In this document: one piece after another, positions 11,225 to 23,689 of the stretch
Numbering within the stretch: the first letter of the stretch is position 1
How the letters are laid out: every line of letters starts with the position of its first letter
The notes under the pieces: model-generated
Told to the model about the DNA's origin: nothing
Databases searched by the model: none
The model's input: the letters and a program-made list of their open reading frames with translations, nothing else
Position numbers and translations under genes: made by a program
Assembly (NCBI RefSeq): GCF_032884065.1
Contig: NC_088867.1
Location: 29,433,252 to 29,497,251, forward strand
Length of the DNA stretch: 64,000 bases
Source of the DNA: Artemia franciscana
Taxonomy: Eukaryota > Arthropoda > Branchiopoda > Anostraca > Artemiidae
Direction of reading: 5' to 3'

Positions 11225-13030
11225 ATGCCGGTCGGGATTTAAAATAAGAGCTCTGAGTCACGAGATCCTTCTAAATATCAAAATTCATCACGATCCGACC
11301 ACCCACTTGTAATTTAAAATACCTCATTTTTTCTAATTTTTCCTCTCCCTTCAGCCCCACAGATGGTCAAACCGGGGAAATGACTTTATCAAGTCAATTT
11401 TTGTAGCTCCCTGATACGCCTACCAATTTTCATCGTACTAGCACGTCCAGAAGCACCGAGCTCTCCAAAGCACTGAACCCCACCCCCTAACTCCTCCAAA
11501 GAGAGCGGATCCAGTACGGTTACGTCAATCATGTATCTACGACATTTGCTTCTTTTACCCACCAAGTTTCATCCCGATCTCTCCACTTTAAGCGTTTTCC
11601 AAGATTTCGGGTTTCGCCCTCCAACTCCCCCCAATGTCAAAAGATCTGGTCGGGATTCAAAATAAGAGCTCTGAGACATACGTTCCTTCTAAATATCAAA
11701 TTTCATTAAGATCTTAAGTTAAAAATACCTCAATTTTTCCAATTTTTCCAAATTAACACCCCCAAGCTCCCTCAAAGAGAATTGATTCGTTATATCAATT
11801 ACGTGTCTATAACTTGTGTTTATTCTTCCCATTATTTTTCATCCCGATCTCTCCACTCTAAGCGTTTTCCAAGATTTCCAGTTTCCAAGATTTCTGTTTC
11901 CCCCGTCCAACCCCCTATGTCCCCAGATCAGATTCGAATTGAAAATGGAGCATCTGAGACATAAGATCCTTCTATATATCAAGTTTCATTAAGATATGAT
12001 CCCCCATTCGCAAGACACCTCAATTTACACGTTTTCCAAGAATTCCGGTTGCCCCCTCCAACTCCCCCCAATGTCACCGGATCTGGTTGGGAAGGATCAG
12101 AGCTCTAAAGCACAAGATCGTTCTAAATATCAACTTTTAATAAGATCTAATCACCCGTTCATAAGTTACAATTACCTCATTTTTTTCTAATTTTTCCGAA
12201 TTCTTCCTCCTCCCCCCCCTCCCCGACTCCACCAAAGAGAGCAGATCTGGTCCGATTATGTCAGTCACGTATCTTTGACTTCTGCTTATTTTTCCCACAA
12301 AGTTTAATCCTGATCTTTCCGCTTTAAGCGTTTTCCGAGATTTCCGGTCCCCCCAACTCCCCCCAAATGACAGTGGATCCGGTCGGGATTTAAAATAAGA
12401 GATTTGAGTTACGAGGTCCTTCTAAATATGAAATTTCATTAAGATCCGATCACCCCTTGGTAAGTTAAAAATACCTCAGTTTTTCTAACTTTTCAGAATT
12501 ACCCACCCCCTCCCCAATCCTCAAAAGAGAGCGGATCCGTTTCAGTTATGTCAATCACGTATCTAGGACTTATTTTTGGTTTTACCACCAAGTCTCATCT
12601 CGATCCTTCCACTCTAAGCGTTTTCCAAGATTTTAGGTTCCTCCTCCAACTCTCCCCAACGTCACCAGAACCGGTAGGGATTTAAAATAAGAGCTCTGAA
12701 ACACGATATCCTTCTAAATGTCAAATTTCATTAAGATCCGATCACCCGTTCGTAAGGTAAAAATACCTCATTTTTTCCAATTTTTCCAATTTAACCTTCC
12801 CCCCACTCCCCCCCATATGGTCGAATCAGGGAAACGAAAATTTTCAATTTAATCTGGTCTGGTTCCTGATACGCCTGCCAAATTCCATCGTTCTAGCTTA
12901 CCTGGAAGCGCCTTAACTAGCAAAACCGGGACAGAAAGACAGACTGACAGACAGACAGACCGACCGACAGAATTTGCGATCGCTATATGTCACGTAGATA
13001 CCAAGTGCAATAAAAACTATGGAGTCTAAT
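11225..13030 (+). repeat. satellite-like array S2 of about 290-base units
   Basis: The anchor GGTCGGGATTTAAAATAAGAG recurs near 11233, 11649, 12382 and 12673, with degenerate versions near 11926 and 12084; the clearest spacing is 291 bases. Each unit also has AAATTTCATTAAGATCCGAT, AAGCGTTTTCCAAGATTT and AAAGAGAGCGGATC. The array ends in a GACAGACAGACAGACCGACC stretch followed by the palindrome TTGCGATCGC near 12972-12985 and CACGTAGATACCAAGTGCAA. No coding potential is seen. The terminal palindrome suggests the array is part of a transposable element rather than a plain satellite. Confidence 0.65.
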
Positions 13031-13689
13031 AGAAAAAAAAACAAGAAGATATAATTTTTCTATGAAAAAGACTAAGTTAGTAACAAAAAAATCAGCAATT
13101 AATTTAAAAATATTTTCCACAAAACAAGTTTCTAAAAGGAGAGTAATGAGCTCTATTAAGCCAAAAATGAGTCAAGAAGCCATTAAACCATTAAGCCAAT
13201 AAATAAATTTGGATAATTTTTTAAGCGCTAAACTTCCAGAAATTACGATCAATAATTAAATTAAACCCAAAACGAACCGAAATTCCAAGAAATAATCGAC
13301 TCAAACTGAAAACGAACAAAAATTAACATGAGTAGGGCTGACGACCCCCACACCTTCTCAAGTCCAGAACATAACTTGCAAAGCCAACTATGATTTCAAG
13401 GGAAAGCAAAACCTTGTTTAACAATTTAGTGCCATATGTTTTTCTTAGTTTTAATGATTTTTTGCCTATTTTTTTTTCGTTATTCTTATTTTAATTTGGT
13501 ATCTGCTACTGCCAAAAATTACAGAAGTTCATATGGAGGTTTTTTAACAAAAATGGATTTTAGGATACTTATTCTTAGGATAACTTTTTAAGATACTTAT
13601 TGTGTGTAAAATCCTCTTTTTCACTTTGCTTAGCACTTCTCAACGAAACTAAAAAAAAAACTCAACTAAAATTTTCAAACTTGAAAAAC
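13031..13689. other. AT-rich stretch, nothing recognised
   Basis: There is no open frame with a recognisable domain, no tandem structure and no clear match to the other repeats of the window, apart from short AACGAACAGAAATT-like echoes near 13270-13330. Confidence 0.5.
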
Positions 13690-13860
13690 CCTGTTTTCTA
13701 CGGGGGAATATTCTCGGGAGATTATTTCGCGGGGGAGGGGTATTTCCTGGAGGGTTTTTTCTGCAGTGGGGTATAATCCACAGGGGTGTTTTCCGGGGTG
13801 GGGGGGTCGCAGGGGGGGGGGTCCGATGGGATATTTTTCCGGGAGGGTAAACGCCTAGAA
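13690..13860 (+). repeat. short degenerate G-rich tandem units
   Basis: Units of the type GGGGGxATTTTxCxxG are repeated about eight times. They resemble the G-rich core of family C at 15660-15960 but lack the flanks of that family. Confidence 0.5.
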
Positions 13861-14056
13861 CCAGTTCGCATATTTTGACAGCACTTTTTGTTAGAAAATA
13901 CTGTTTTAGGTCATCTACTGAATTCATTTATCGAGTCAATTTATTCATTTGGCAAATAAGTAAAATGAAATTTCTCAAATTCTAAATTTCAAAAAAACTT
14001 AGACCCTTTGTTGGATAATACTTTCTTTAAGTATTCTCTTTTTTTGAACGGATTTT

Positions 14057-14253
14057 CAAAGGCCATATCCAGGGGGCTAGGGGAATTGACCCTCCCCCCT
14101 GAAATTTGTGTCCGACTCTTAACAACGTAGCAAAAATAAACATAAAGAAAGTTTGAAGAGTTTCTTGAAGTTTTTTGTACACCACCCTCCCCCCCCCCCG
14201 AAAAAATTCTTTTGTGCCCCTCTCCTTCGATAAAAATCCTGGATATGGCCCTG
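14057..14253. mobile_element. short TIR element (MITE)
   Basis: Perfect 13-base inverted ends GGCCATATCCAGG (14061-14073) and CCTGGATATGGCC (14238-14250) bound a 197-base interior without coding capacity. The right end reads as CAGGG on the opposite strand. No convincing target duplication is visible. The overlapping open frames on the minus strand are accidental. Confidence 0.6.
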
Positions 14254-14399
14254 AATGTAAACATAAGTACAATTGCATTTTTTGATAACTTATTTCGGAC
14301 ATTTCGGTCGCTTTCCGGCAGAAAATACTTTTTCCAATCCACACACTTGCTCTATTATAGGCTAAATGGAAAAACCAGAGACTCCATCAAGTTGACTTG

Positions 14400-14950
14400 A
14401 AAAGACACTAGCCCTTTCAATTTCCGATCGAATGAGCCTTTTTCGAAGTTTATACGACAACAAATGGCCATCTCAAATTTTACATCAAATGAATTTCGGG
14501 AAAACATGAGGTGTGGGGAGGACGGTTTCCGCTCTCCCATCACTCTCAATCTCAAAAAGGGCACTAAAACTTCAGATTAGCAATCCAATAAGCCCCCTTC
14601 AAAAGTTTATACGATCACCCTTTCTGTATAAACCTTATATGCCCCCAGGGAATAAATTACAACTCTTACCCTGAGGGCTATAGTGGGGTTGTCATCCTCA
14701 AATACGTAGTTTCCGGACCTTTGAACTCTATTGAACAAAATAGGTATCTCCAAATTTTGATTGAATATGTTTGGGGAACTGGTGGGCGTGGGAGGGGGTT
14801 TTAGTTGCCCTCCAATCACTATTGACTATTTAAAAGGCACTAGCCCTTTAATTTTCCAATCAAACGAGCCCATTCCGAAGTTTGTATGACATCTCTTTCG
14901 ATACGAAGCGGCCCGGTCTAAAACGAAAAAAAAAAAAAAACAATACATTG
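14400..14950 (+). repeat. satellite-like array S1, block 2
   Basis: About two units with the S1 landmarks AATGAGCC, TTATACGA, CTTATATGCCCCCAGGG, GGGTTGTCATCCTCAAA and TTGCCCTCCAATCACT, ending at an A-run near 14928-14941. Confidence 0.65.
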
Positions 14951-14988
14951 TGCCCACATCGCTCTTTATCTAGGCAGCGCTATTGCAC

Positions 14989-15165
14989 ATCCTATGATTG
15001 CAAAATATCTTTTTAGTAATCTTTATCTCTCCTTGTGTTGAATTACAAACAGGAAAAAACTCTCTTACTAATGAAACTAAGAAAAAGCCGTAGGTTTTTT
15101 CCTGTTTGTAATTTTAAAGTAAGGAGAGATAATGATTACTATAAGATATCATGTAATCATAGGAT
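14989..15165. mobile_element. hairpin MITE
   Basis: A palindrome of about 177 bases. ATCCTATGATTGCA on the left faces TGTAATCATAGGAT on the right. AGTAATCTTTATCTCTCCTT and AATTACAAACAGGAAAAAAC also recur inverted on the right. The central spacer is about 30 bases. It is unrelated to the family B hairpins. Confidence 0.65.
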
Positions 15166-15179
15166 AAAACTTCCAGCAC

Positions 15180-16075
15180 AATTCCATTCTTGCTAAAAAC
15201 TCTACCCGGAAAATCTTTTGCGGACGATCTTGGGTAAAAAATTTAGCGTACTTTCATTTGAAAAGGACTAATTTCTGATTGTTTTTAGTTCATGCCGGTA
15301 GACCCCTCCCCCTCTTTAGTGGTAAAGTTTCCCAGCAAAAGGTATTTTTCAGCAAAAGTGTTTTTTCTTTCAGGGAGGGGTACAAAAGAAGCTTTAGAAA
15401 CGTATCATAAATGTGAAATTGATGTCTACTCCCTTGTAATTCCCGGAATATTTCTGGTCTCCGCTGTTTATGAAAGTAAAGAATAACACTAAACCCCAAA
15501 TGAGCAGTACTTATTCCGTACAGGAGGGGGTACACCCCTTCCTCATCCCCACCTCCCTCTCAAGGTCAGAGAAACTTCAGTGTATGCTCATTATATCAGA
15601 AATTGAGAGCTCTAGTCCATTTTTTGAAGTCCGAAGGGATTGGAGACCAACCAGCCGTGTGGCAGTAGAATTTTCCGGAGGGGGTATTTTCCAGGGGTCA
15701 TTTTCCGCGGGAGGTTTTTCTGGAAGATAATCTTTGTGGGGAAGTATTTTAAGCGGGGGGTATTTTCCGTGGGGGGTATTGTCCACGGGAATAATTTCTG
15801 CGGATATTTATTGTGGGGGGGGGGGTATTTTCCGGTGGGTATATTTTCCGCGGGGGGTATTTTCCACGGAGGGCTATTTTTCACGGAGGGCTAAATTTGG
15901 GAGGGTATTTCCAGGAGGGGGTATTTTCTGTGCGGGGGTGGGGACATTATCATGGGGATAAACGCCGGCCATCATGCGAACTAACCTCAAACCATTTATT
16001 TTCTTTGAATCGTCTCTCACACACATTTGCTAGGAAATAATTAATCTTAAAAGAATGTTTTAAGCCGCGAGACAA
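15180..16075 (+). repeat. family C repeat, copy 2
   Basis: An inverted relative of 7845-9060 with the same order of landmarks (CATGCCGG edge, CTTTCATAAACAGC equivalents, GAGACCAACCAGCCGTGTGG, G-rich core 15660-15960, CATCATGCGAACT). The last part of the family C sequence appears to resume at 17460-17865, so this copy is interrupted between about 16075 and 17460. The glycine-rich frames over the core are not considered genes. Confidence 0.6.
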
Positions 16076-16289
16076 CAAAAGAATTTGTATTAGGCAATAA
16101 GAAATGTTTTTTCCCGAGCATTTTTCTTTTTTTGCACTTTTGTCTAAGATGGCTTGCGAAAATTAGGACGGGGGTAGGGGCAAAGCATGGTCTGGAGGGG
16201 GGAGGCTGCACCCTCCAAGCTCTTCTTAATTTATAATATGGCTGTCTGATTTGGAGCAGCAATTTTTACAGTAATTTCAAAAGACTCAA

Positions 16290-17122
<833 letters not shown>

Positions 17123-17459
17123 ATTATTTTGACGCGATTGCATAAATTGATGATGAAAATTATTTATAATCGAAATGTGTCAAATAACTAGCACACCTTT
17201 TCAAGAATTTGGTCGAGATGCTGTATGGACTTAATAGCCTATTTTTTAGAAAAAGAAACAGAAAACTGCCAAATATCGCTTTAAGGCACCTTAGCGTACC
17301 TACTGAGTGTGCCGAATGAACCGGCAATTTTGCTCACCAATTATTTCACTCGAAAGCGGTTTGCCCGGACAATGTTCAAAACGCTAGAAACACGCATGCT
17401 TTTAACTAATAAAGTTTAAGACTTGAACAAATGATGATACTGTTATTTCTGTCATAATA

Positions 17460-17865
17460 AACCAAAACTAACCACCTACACTTCTCTTTCTTTAAGTTTA
17501 AGTGTTAAGAAAAAACAGTTGTTTAAACAGCTGTTTTTTGAACGAATGCAGCTGTTTTCTGCTTTTACCAAAAACAAACAGAACAGAAACAGAAACAGGT
17601 CTTCTGTTTTTGATGAAGCGTGAAACACAGCGTGTTTTAGTTCTATTTCATTCAAGCCCTGTTTATTTTGTTTAATTTTTTCTGTATCTTCCAAAAAACA
17701 GAACAGTTCCCAATCCTTAGTCACGAATCAAAACAACAAATTGTTCCCAAAAGTTTTGTCTTAATTGAGGTCCCCATGTCCCTCTTTTAGTCTTTTTGCG
17801 ACCTGTAAGCTTAAGCTAATTAGCCAAAGCAAAATATGTTATTCAATTTCATGTATTGCCCCCTT
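17460..17865 (-). repeat. family C remnant
   Basis: On the minus strand this matches 7845-8050: CATGAAATTGAATAACATATT, the ACAGGTCGC..AAGACT segment, GGGACATGGGGACCT, ACAATTTGTTGTTTTGATTCG, and a run with AACAGAAACAG. It sits between the LINE end at 17122 and the family B copy at 17866. Confidence 0.55.
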
Positions 17866-19356
17866 TCATACACGGAGTAATTTCTGTTCGTTTTAAGTTT
17901 TAATGTCGCTTCTTACTTTCAGTTAAAAAACTTAATGTTTTTTTTATTTAATTTCTGAACGTTTTTGAATTAAAGCATGTTTCATTTTGGCTCTCCGCAA
18001 ATGAATAATTAAAACGAAATTTGCGTATTATTTTTTTTTTTGCTAAATGGCTTTCTCTTAGATTTGATCAGACGATTTTGAGAAAAAGGGTGGAGGAGGA
18101 GGCCTAGTTGCCCTCCAATTTTCCCTTTACTTAAAAGGGCAAATAGAATTTTAAATTTTTAACGAACGTTTTTATTAGTAAAAAATATACGTAACTTACA
18201 AATTAACTTACGTAACGAACTTCTATATTCGCATATTTTATTATGTATATGAAGGGGTTTGCCCCCTTGTTAGTACCTCGCTCTTTACACTAAATCTTTA
18301 ATTTTGTCCCAATTCTTTAAGATTTACCCTTCAATCAAAAAGGCTGTAGAATAAATAGTTGAAATTACTAAAAACACTTTAGAGTAAAGAGCGAGGCATT
18401 AGGAGGAGGTGAACCCCCCATATGCGTAATAATATCTGTTGGTTTTAATGGTCCTTACTTTCAGTGGAAAAAACTTTTTCATATTTATTTTTTCATTATT
18501 TTTTTAAAAATAGCGCTAGAAAATCCTGCGCTCCCTTGATGGAATTTTTCTTCTCCCGTGAAATCCTCGAAGGGAAGATCCTCCTACGTAGCCCTCTCAC
18601 CTAAACCCCTCCCCCTTCCCAACCAAAAAATCCCCCTGAAAAGGTCTGTACACTTCCAAATAACCATTACTGTTTGTAAACGCTGGTCAAAGTTTTTAGC
18701 TTGCTTCCCCTCCCCCGGGGACTCTGAGGGAGCGAGTCAGCCCCAAAAACATAGTTATTATGTTTTTCGACTATGCTGAACAAAAAGGCTATCTCAAAAT
18801 TTTGATCCGTTGACTTTGGGAAAAAATGAGCGTGGGAGGGGGCCTAGGTGCCCTCCAGTTTTTTTTTGTCACTGAAAAAGGGCACTAGAACTTTTAACTT
18901 CCGTTAGAATGAGCGCTCCTGCGACATTGTAGGACCACTTGGTCGATGCGATCAGCCCTGGGAAAAAAACAAACAAACAAGTAAACACGCACCCGTGATT
19001 GGTCTTCTGGCAAACAAGACTAAGTTCCACATTTTGTAGATAGGATCTTGAAGCTTTTACATTATGGTTTTCTGATACGCTGAATGCGATGGTGTGATTT
19101 TTGTTAAGATCCTATATAACTTTTAAGGGGTGTATCCCCCTATTTTCAAAAAAAGGCAAATTTTCTCAGGCTCCTACCTTTTGATGAGTAAGACTAAATT
19201 TAACGAAACTTGTATATTTAAAATTAGCTTAAAAATTTCATTCTTTTGATGTATCTATTAGTATCAAAATTCCATTTTTTAGAGTTTCGTTTACTATTGA
19301 GCCGGGTCGCTCCTTACTACAGTTCGTTACCACGAACTGTTTGATGATACAGTTTT
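17866..19356 (+). mobile_element. family B element, copy 2
   Basis: It starts inside a hairpin arm (CATACACGGAGTAATTTCTG), has one complete second-subtype hairpin (about 18200-18470) and the unique tail, and ends in the terminal hairpin CAGTTCGTTACCACGAACTG and TTTGAT at 19320-19345. It separates the family C remnant from LINE-A copy 2. The frame 18558-18779 is the counterpart of 5877-6128, with substitutions that do not look protein-conserving. Confidence 0.7.
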
Positions 19357-20352
19357 AGTTGCAGATTCAGGCCAGAAGTAACAGAAGTTCTTGCATTTAT
19401 TACCGGATTTTTGTTATAAAATAAAAACTTGAGTTGAATGTTAGCAAAACAGTGTTTTAATGTTTAGGAATGATCGTCAATTAATTGAGGAAAATAAGTA
19501 TATTTTTGGAGATTGAGGGCTCAAAGTTCAGGATGGATATAAATATTTAGGAGGGACGTTTAAGCTAAAGGTTAAATTATTTAGTAAGCATATTGGAAGT
19601 AGTGAGGTAATGGGTAGGATGTGCTCAAATTTAATTTTAACGAGCCAGATAAGGGATATTAGCGATTCTAGGATACAGAAAGAGATTTTTAGGAAAAAGG
19701 TCATATCTGTGATGCATTATGTGTCGAAAAACTTGGGAATCCATAAAAGTGAAAAGTTCGAAAGGATCCAACTGGTATATTAAAAGAGACAGCTAGATAT
19801 TAAAACAAAATTGAATAGTTTTCTAGTTGAAGGAGATCAAGGGATTCTCTCGCTAGAGGTTGTGGGCTGAAGTTGCAGGATTGTGAATAATGTTAGATTT
19901 TGGGATCGTACACTGAAGGTGCCACGAGTGTGGCTATTTAAATATGCTTATTTAGTAGTTCTCAGAGATGAATCTCCAAGTTAATGGCCGTACCAGGTAA
20001 GGAGGATTTTACAAGATGGCGGAGTGGGAGAAATGTGGAATAATGTATTAGGGGCAGATAAAAAAGGTTACAAAGATGATAAGTAATATCGTATTAGATC
20101 AAGAGATGCAGCTTCGGCAGCATTAAAGAAGCCTTTCTGTTTCCATGCGACTCTATACGTTGGTAAAGGGGACATAGGGGAGAAAGGATTTTGCTTAAAG
20201 TGAATTTTAAAAAAGAAGAATTGAAGTATATAATTGAACTAAGGGGGAATAGTTCATCAATTGGAGTGAGATGGAACTATTTAGGGAGGATGGGAGGGCA
20301 ATATAGTCTTTACTTTTGTCTGATGTGTGTATGAAAAGATACAAGTATGGAT

Positions 20353-20357
<5 letters not shown>
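19357..20357 (+). mobile_element. LINE-A copy 2, 5' segment
   Basis: Plus-strand relative of 6787-7630, starting at the same point (AGTTGCAGATTCAGGCCAGA). It has the same order of protein blocks: thumb region with GRMCSNLILTSQIRDISDSR (19617-19676), FRDESPS near 19964, and a CLMC/CPMC..SMDE zinc-knuckle start at 20310-20355. Frameshifts and stops are scattered. It breaks at TGAAAG (20352-20357), where LINE-B is inserted, and continues at 29656. Confidence 0.75.

Positions 20358-20424
<67 letters not shown>
20358..20424. repeat. (AG)n tract, the 3' tail of LINE-B
   Basis: A pure AG repeat of about 67 bases. On the minus strand it follows AATAAACTT and directly precedes the target-site copy, so it is read as the LINE-B tail rather than an independent microsatellite. 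Confidence 0.85.
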
Positions 20425-20428
<4 letters not shown>

Positions 20429-20772
20429 TATTAATATTAAATAGAAGACAATACAATTCAAAATCGAATTACAATACACATAATTCCCCTCGAAAGGCTC
20501 CATGGCCAGGGATACAAGGGGGATAAGAAGAAAAAATTATTATACAAGCAATAAATTCAATATAGGTAATCACATATAGCAGTTTACAGGCAATATATTT
20601 ATGGGGGATACAATATAAGCAACAACTAGAAAGAGAATTAAAAACATAGAGAACATACCTGAGGCCTGGGAGCAAAGTGCAGTGAGGAAAAGCACACACC
20701 ACTAACAAAACACAGGGGCCATCAACTCCTCAGAGGAAAAAAATTAATCTATTTGATTCTTTATTAAATGAT
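20425..20772 (-). other. LINE-B ORF2 stop, 3' UTR and 13-bp target duplication
   Basis: On the minus strand the sequence begins with ATCATTTAATAAA (20760-20772), continues GAATCAAATAGATTAA (codons for NQID and a stop) and then gives a 3' UTR ending AATATTAATAAACTT. Joined to the RT end at 24957 with one copy of the 13-mer, the frame reads ..FKRILKDHLIKNQID-stop. Open frames 20207-20503 and 20469-20708 are read-through of this UTR. Confidence 0.7.
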
Positions 20773-20831
20773 AAACAAATACAACGTAGAAACAATAGGG
20801 AAAGTTTTTTCAAGACAATGGGAATTATTTA

Positions 20832-20874
20832 TGTAGATATTTCGGCCCTATGTCCAAGGGCCGTCTTCAGCACA
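20832..20874 (-). ncRNA. hammerhead-ribozyme-like motif in the Penelope 3' region
   Basis: On the minus strand: TGTG, core CTGAAGA (matches CUGANGA), a GC-rich stem II (GGCCC/GGGCC) with a nine-base loop, GAA, a two-pair palindromic stem III (AU/AU), cleavable C, then TACA pairing with TGTG as stem I. Hammerhead ribozymes are known in Penelope-like elements. The base of stem II has a C opposite C, which may weaken it. Activity is untested. Confidence 0.55.
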
Positions 20875-21073
20875 ATACAATACTATATATATATATATAC
20901 AAGTTCTTACATCAAATTGTAAGAATTAAAACTGAATATAAAAACACTTATTAAAACATTTTTTTTTTTAAATATAGCCCTAGCATCCTTACTTCAGCGA
21001 AGTTCAACCAGGACTGGCGAAAAGAATGAAATGAAGAAATATAAACTCATTCAAACTAAAGAGAATAAAATGA

Positions 21074-22605
21074 TTAGATGCAATTTCTTAAAGCTAATCT
21101 TGCTTGTTTAGCAGCCTGTCTCAAAGGCCTTTTCGTAGTTGGTTCAGTACTATTATAAATTGGTTTAGTAAAATATTTTGTTAGATCATTTTTAATTAAA
21201 TTTGAGTATAAAGAATTTAGTGAGTATTCCCCCAAGTCCCTGTTCAAAGAAATATTTTTATTTATTTTGAGATTAATTTCAATTGATTCTCGAACCACCT
21301 GTTTTATTCCCAAATCATTACTAATGAGTGAAGAGTTTTCAAAAAGTATCATGTGGGACGGATTATTAAATATATGCCAACCTAGAGCAGAATCAAAGGA
21401 GTTGTTGGAACCATTTGAAATTAAGGCCTTGTCTATGTCATTTTTATGCTGTTGTAACCTTTTGTCTAGATTCTGATGGGTCCTGCCGACATAGTATTTT
21501 CCGCAATCACAGGGTATTTGATAAGCCCCTCTTTGGCGAGTAACTGGGGTCTTATCTTTACCCGAATTTAAGAAATTGATGATTTTAAAATTATTAGTAA
21601 AAACTACGTACAGATTATTTTTTGTGCAAATATTTTTTAATTTTGTTGTAATCTTTGGGATATACGGAAGATAGACAATATTTGAGGGCTTATCAATAGC
21701 CTCACATTGTGAAGTATCTTCTTCGATTTTACAAGAATGTCTTTTTATTCTACGGCTAATTATTTTATTTACAAAAGGAATGGGGTATCCATTACCAAAA
21801 AGAATATCTCTGATAAAATTTATTTCTGCATTTATATATGAATGGGAACAAATATTTAGGGCACGATCAATGAGGGAAATTACAACTGCTCTTTTAACTT
21901 GTGGGGGGTGATTTGAATTAAAGTGAAGATATCTATTGTTTTGTGTAGGCTTTCGATATATAGTAAAATCCAGTTCATTAGCATTACGAATAATTAATAC
22001 ATCTAAAAACGGTAGTTTATTTTCAATTTCAACTTCAAGGGTGAACTGCAAATTTCGGTCATAAGTGTTAAGATGATCTAAGAAGCCCCGAAGTTCAGCT
22101 TCCCCATAATTCCAAAGTGAAATTACGTCATCCATATAACGACCCCAATAGACATGTTTTAGAAAATAAGAATTCAATGCCCAATTCTCAAGATTCTCGA
22201 CGTAAATATTTGCTAGTAGCCCGGATAAAGGTGCCCCCATTGGTAATCCATTTTTTTGCTGATAAAAAGAATCGCGAAATTGAAAATACATAGAAAACTT
22301 ATTACAAATTTTAACAAGAGTCATTAAAACTTCACAATCAATTCCTGTCGCTGAAGTCTCGATCAAGTGGTAATTTTCTTCTATTTTGTTTTTTAATAAT
22401 TCCTCTGAAATAGTTACATCTATATTTGTATACATGGAAACAATGTCGAAACTACTAACTATTGTGTTTTCTGAAATACTTGTGTTGCTAAGTTTTTTAA
22501 TCAAATCTGCCGAGTTATGAATATAGGAATTTTGAGAATACAATAAAGGTTTGAAAGCTGCACAAAGCCATTTTCCAATATTGGCAGCGGGAGCTTGCCA
22601 ATAAA
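21074..22605 (-). CDS. Penelope-like reverse transcriptase with GIY-YIG endonuclease (5'-truncated)
   Basis: An open frame of at least 489 residues (from 22543), in frame upstream to about 22605 (IGKWLCAAFKPLLYSQNS..). Reverse-transcriptase motifs in order: SFDIVSMYTNID (about residues 31-42), NGLPMGAPLSGLLANIYVE (about 98-116), YMDDVISLW (about 135-143) and the LPFLDVLI block. The C-terminal third carries the GIY-YIG endonuclease signature GAYQIPCDCGKYYVGRTHQN followed by R and H (QNLDKRLQQHKND). This pairing defines endonuclease-positive Penelope-like elements, which copy RNA into a nicked target. The frame is intact over the whole visible length. It ends N-terminally at the junction with the inverted copy, so roughly the first 150-200 residues of a typical element are missing and it is unlikely to be autonomous. 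Confidence 0.9.
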
Positions 22606-22612
22606 TTTGGTT

Positions 22613-22907
22613 TAGTAAAATATTTTACTAAACCAATTTATAATAGTACTGAACCAACTACGAAAAGGCCTTTGAGACAGGCTGCTAAACAAGCAAGATT
22701 AGCTTTAAGAAATTGCATCTAATCATTTTATTCTCTTTAGTTTGAATGAGTTTATATTTCTTCATTTCATTCTTTTCGCCAGTCCTGGTTGAACTTCGCT
22801 GAAGTAAGGATGCTAGGGCTATATTTAAAAAAAAAATGTTTTAATAAGTGTTTTTATATTCAGTTTTAATTCTCACAATTTGATGTAAGTTCTTTTATAT
22901 ATATATA
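22613..22907 (+). pseudogene. partial inverted Penelope copy, C-terminal codons and 3' region
   Basis: Plus-strand sequence identical or nearly so to the minus-strand copy at 20900-21180: the last codons (TKPIYNSTEPTTKRPLRQAA.. to ARLALRNCI, stop at about 22719-22721) and the 3' UTR down to TATATATATA. The rest of this copy resumes at 24797 after the Helitron. Confidence 0.85.
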
Positions 22908-23060
22908 CTAGCTGTTGGGGTGGCGCTTCGCGCCACCCCAACACCTAGTTGGTGGGGGCGCTTCGCGCCCCCCCCAAGCCCCCCCGCGCGCGTAAGTCGT
23001 TACGCGCCATATTAGTTACGCGCCATTGTAGTTGTGTCCCTATGTCCCACCTGTGAAAAT

Positions 23061-23151
<91 letters not shown>
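23061..23151. repeat. (AT)n microsatellite inside Helitron H1
   Basis: About 90 bases of pure AT between the helicase remnant and the 3' end. The corresponding tracts in H2 (42281-42396) and H3 (43641-43661) differ in length, so this is an expansion-prone internal site of the family. Confidence 0.95.
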
Positions 23152-23153
<2 letters not shown>

Positions 23154-23345
23154 TTTAACTACGTAAAACTTGCGTATATACAACATTCTTTGCTGTCCCA
23201 TTGTCTGTGCATATAAATAGATTGTCAGGTTTACCGACTCTTGAACATGCAACATATAATGGTCCATGGGAAAACAATCCGTATTCAGATCTATACCTCA
23301 TGATTCTAATGATTGCCCTTGAGCTTTGTTGATGGTGATTGCTAA
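23152..23345 (-). pseudogene. Helitron helicase C-terminal remnant
   Basis: On the minus strand, in two frames: RLAITINKAQGQSLES, then a stop and a frameshift, then [20 protein letters not shown] and [19 protein letters not shown]. This is the last part of the Pif1-type helicase of Helitron RepHel proteins, including the conserved motif VI-like [10 protein letters not shown]. Only about 65 residues remain. The in-frame TGA (after LES) is also present in H2 and H3. Confidence 0.8.
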
Positions 23346-23689
23346 TCGACCATTCCCTGAGTCGCCATCGTCATTTATATATCCCCCTGTGCACCCCGGC
23401 GTCCCCTTTGTAGTTATGTCCCTGTGTCCCGGTCGTCATTTATATTCCCTGTGTCCCGGTCGTCATTTGTGTCCCGGTGTTCCAGTCTGTGATTTCTCTT
23501 TGAGTGTCCCGGGCGTCATTTATATTCCTTGTGTCCCGGTGTCCCGGTCGTCATTTATATCCCCCTGTGCCCCCCGGCGTCCCCATTGTAGTTGTGTCCC
23601 TGTGTCCCGGTCGTCATTTATATTCCCTGTGTCCCGGTCGTCATTTGTATCCCGGTGTCCCGGTCTGTATATACATTCGTTTTTTAGTT

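Noticed and set aside
15470-16040. Gly-rich open frames that resemble structural proteins
   Set aside because: They are translations of the degenerate G-rich tandem units of family C in several frames at once.
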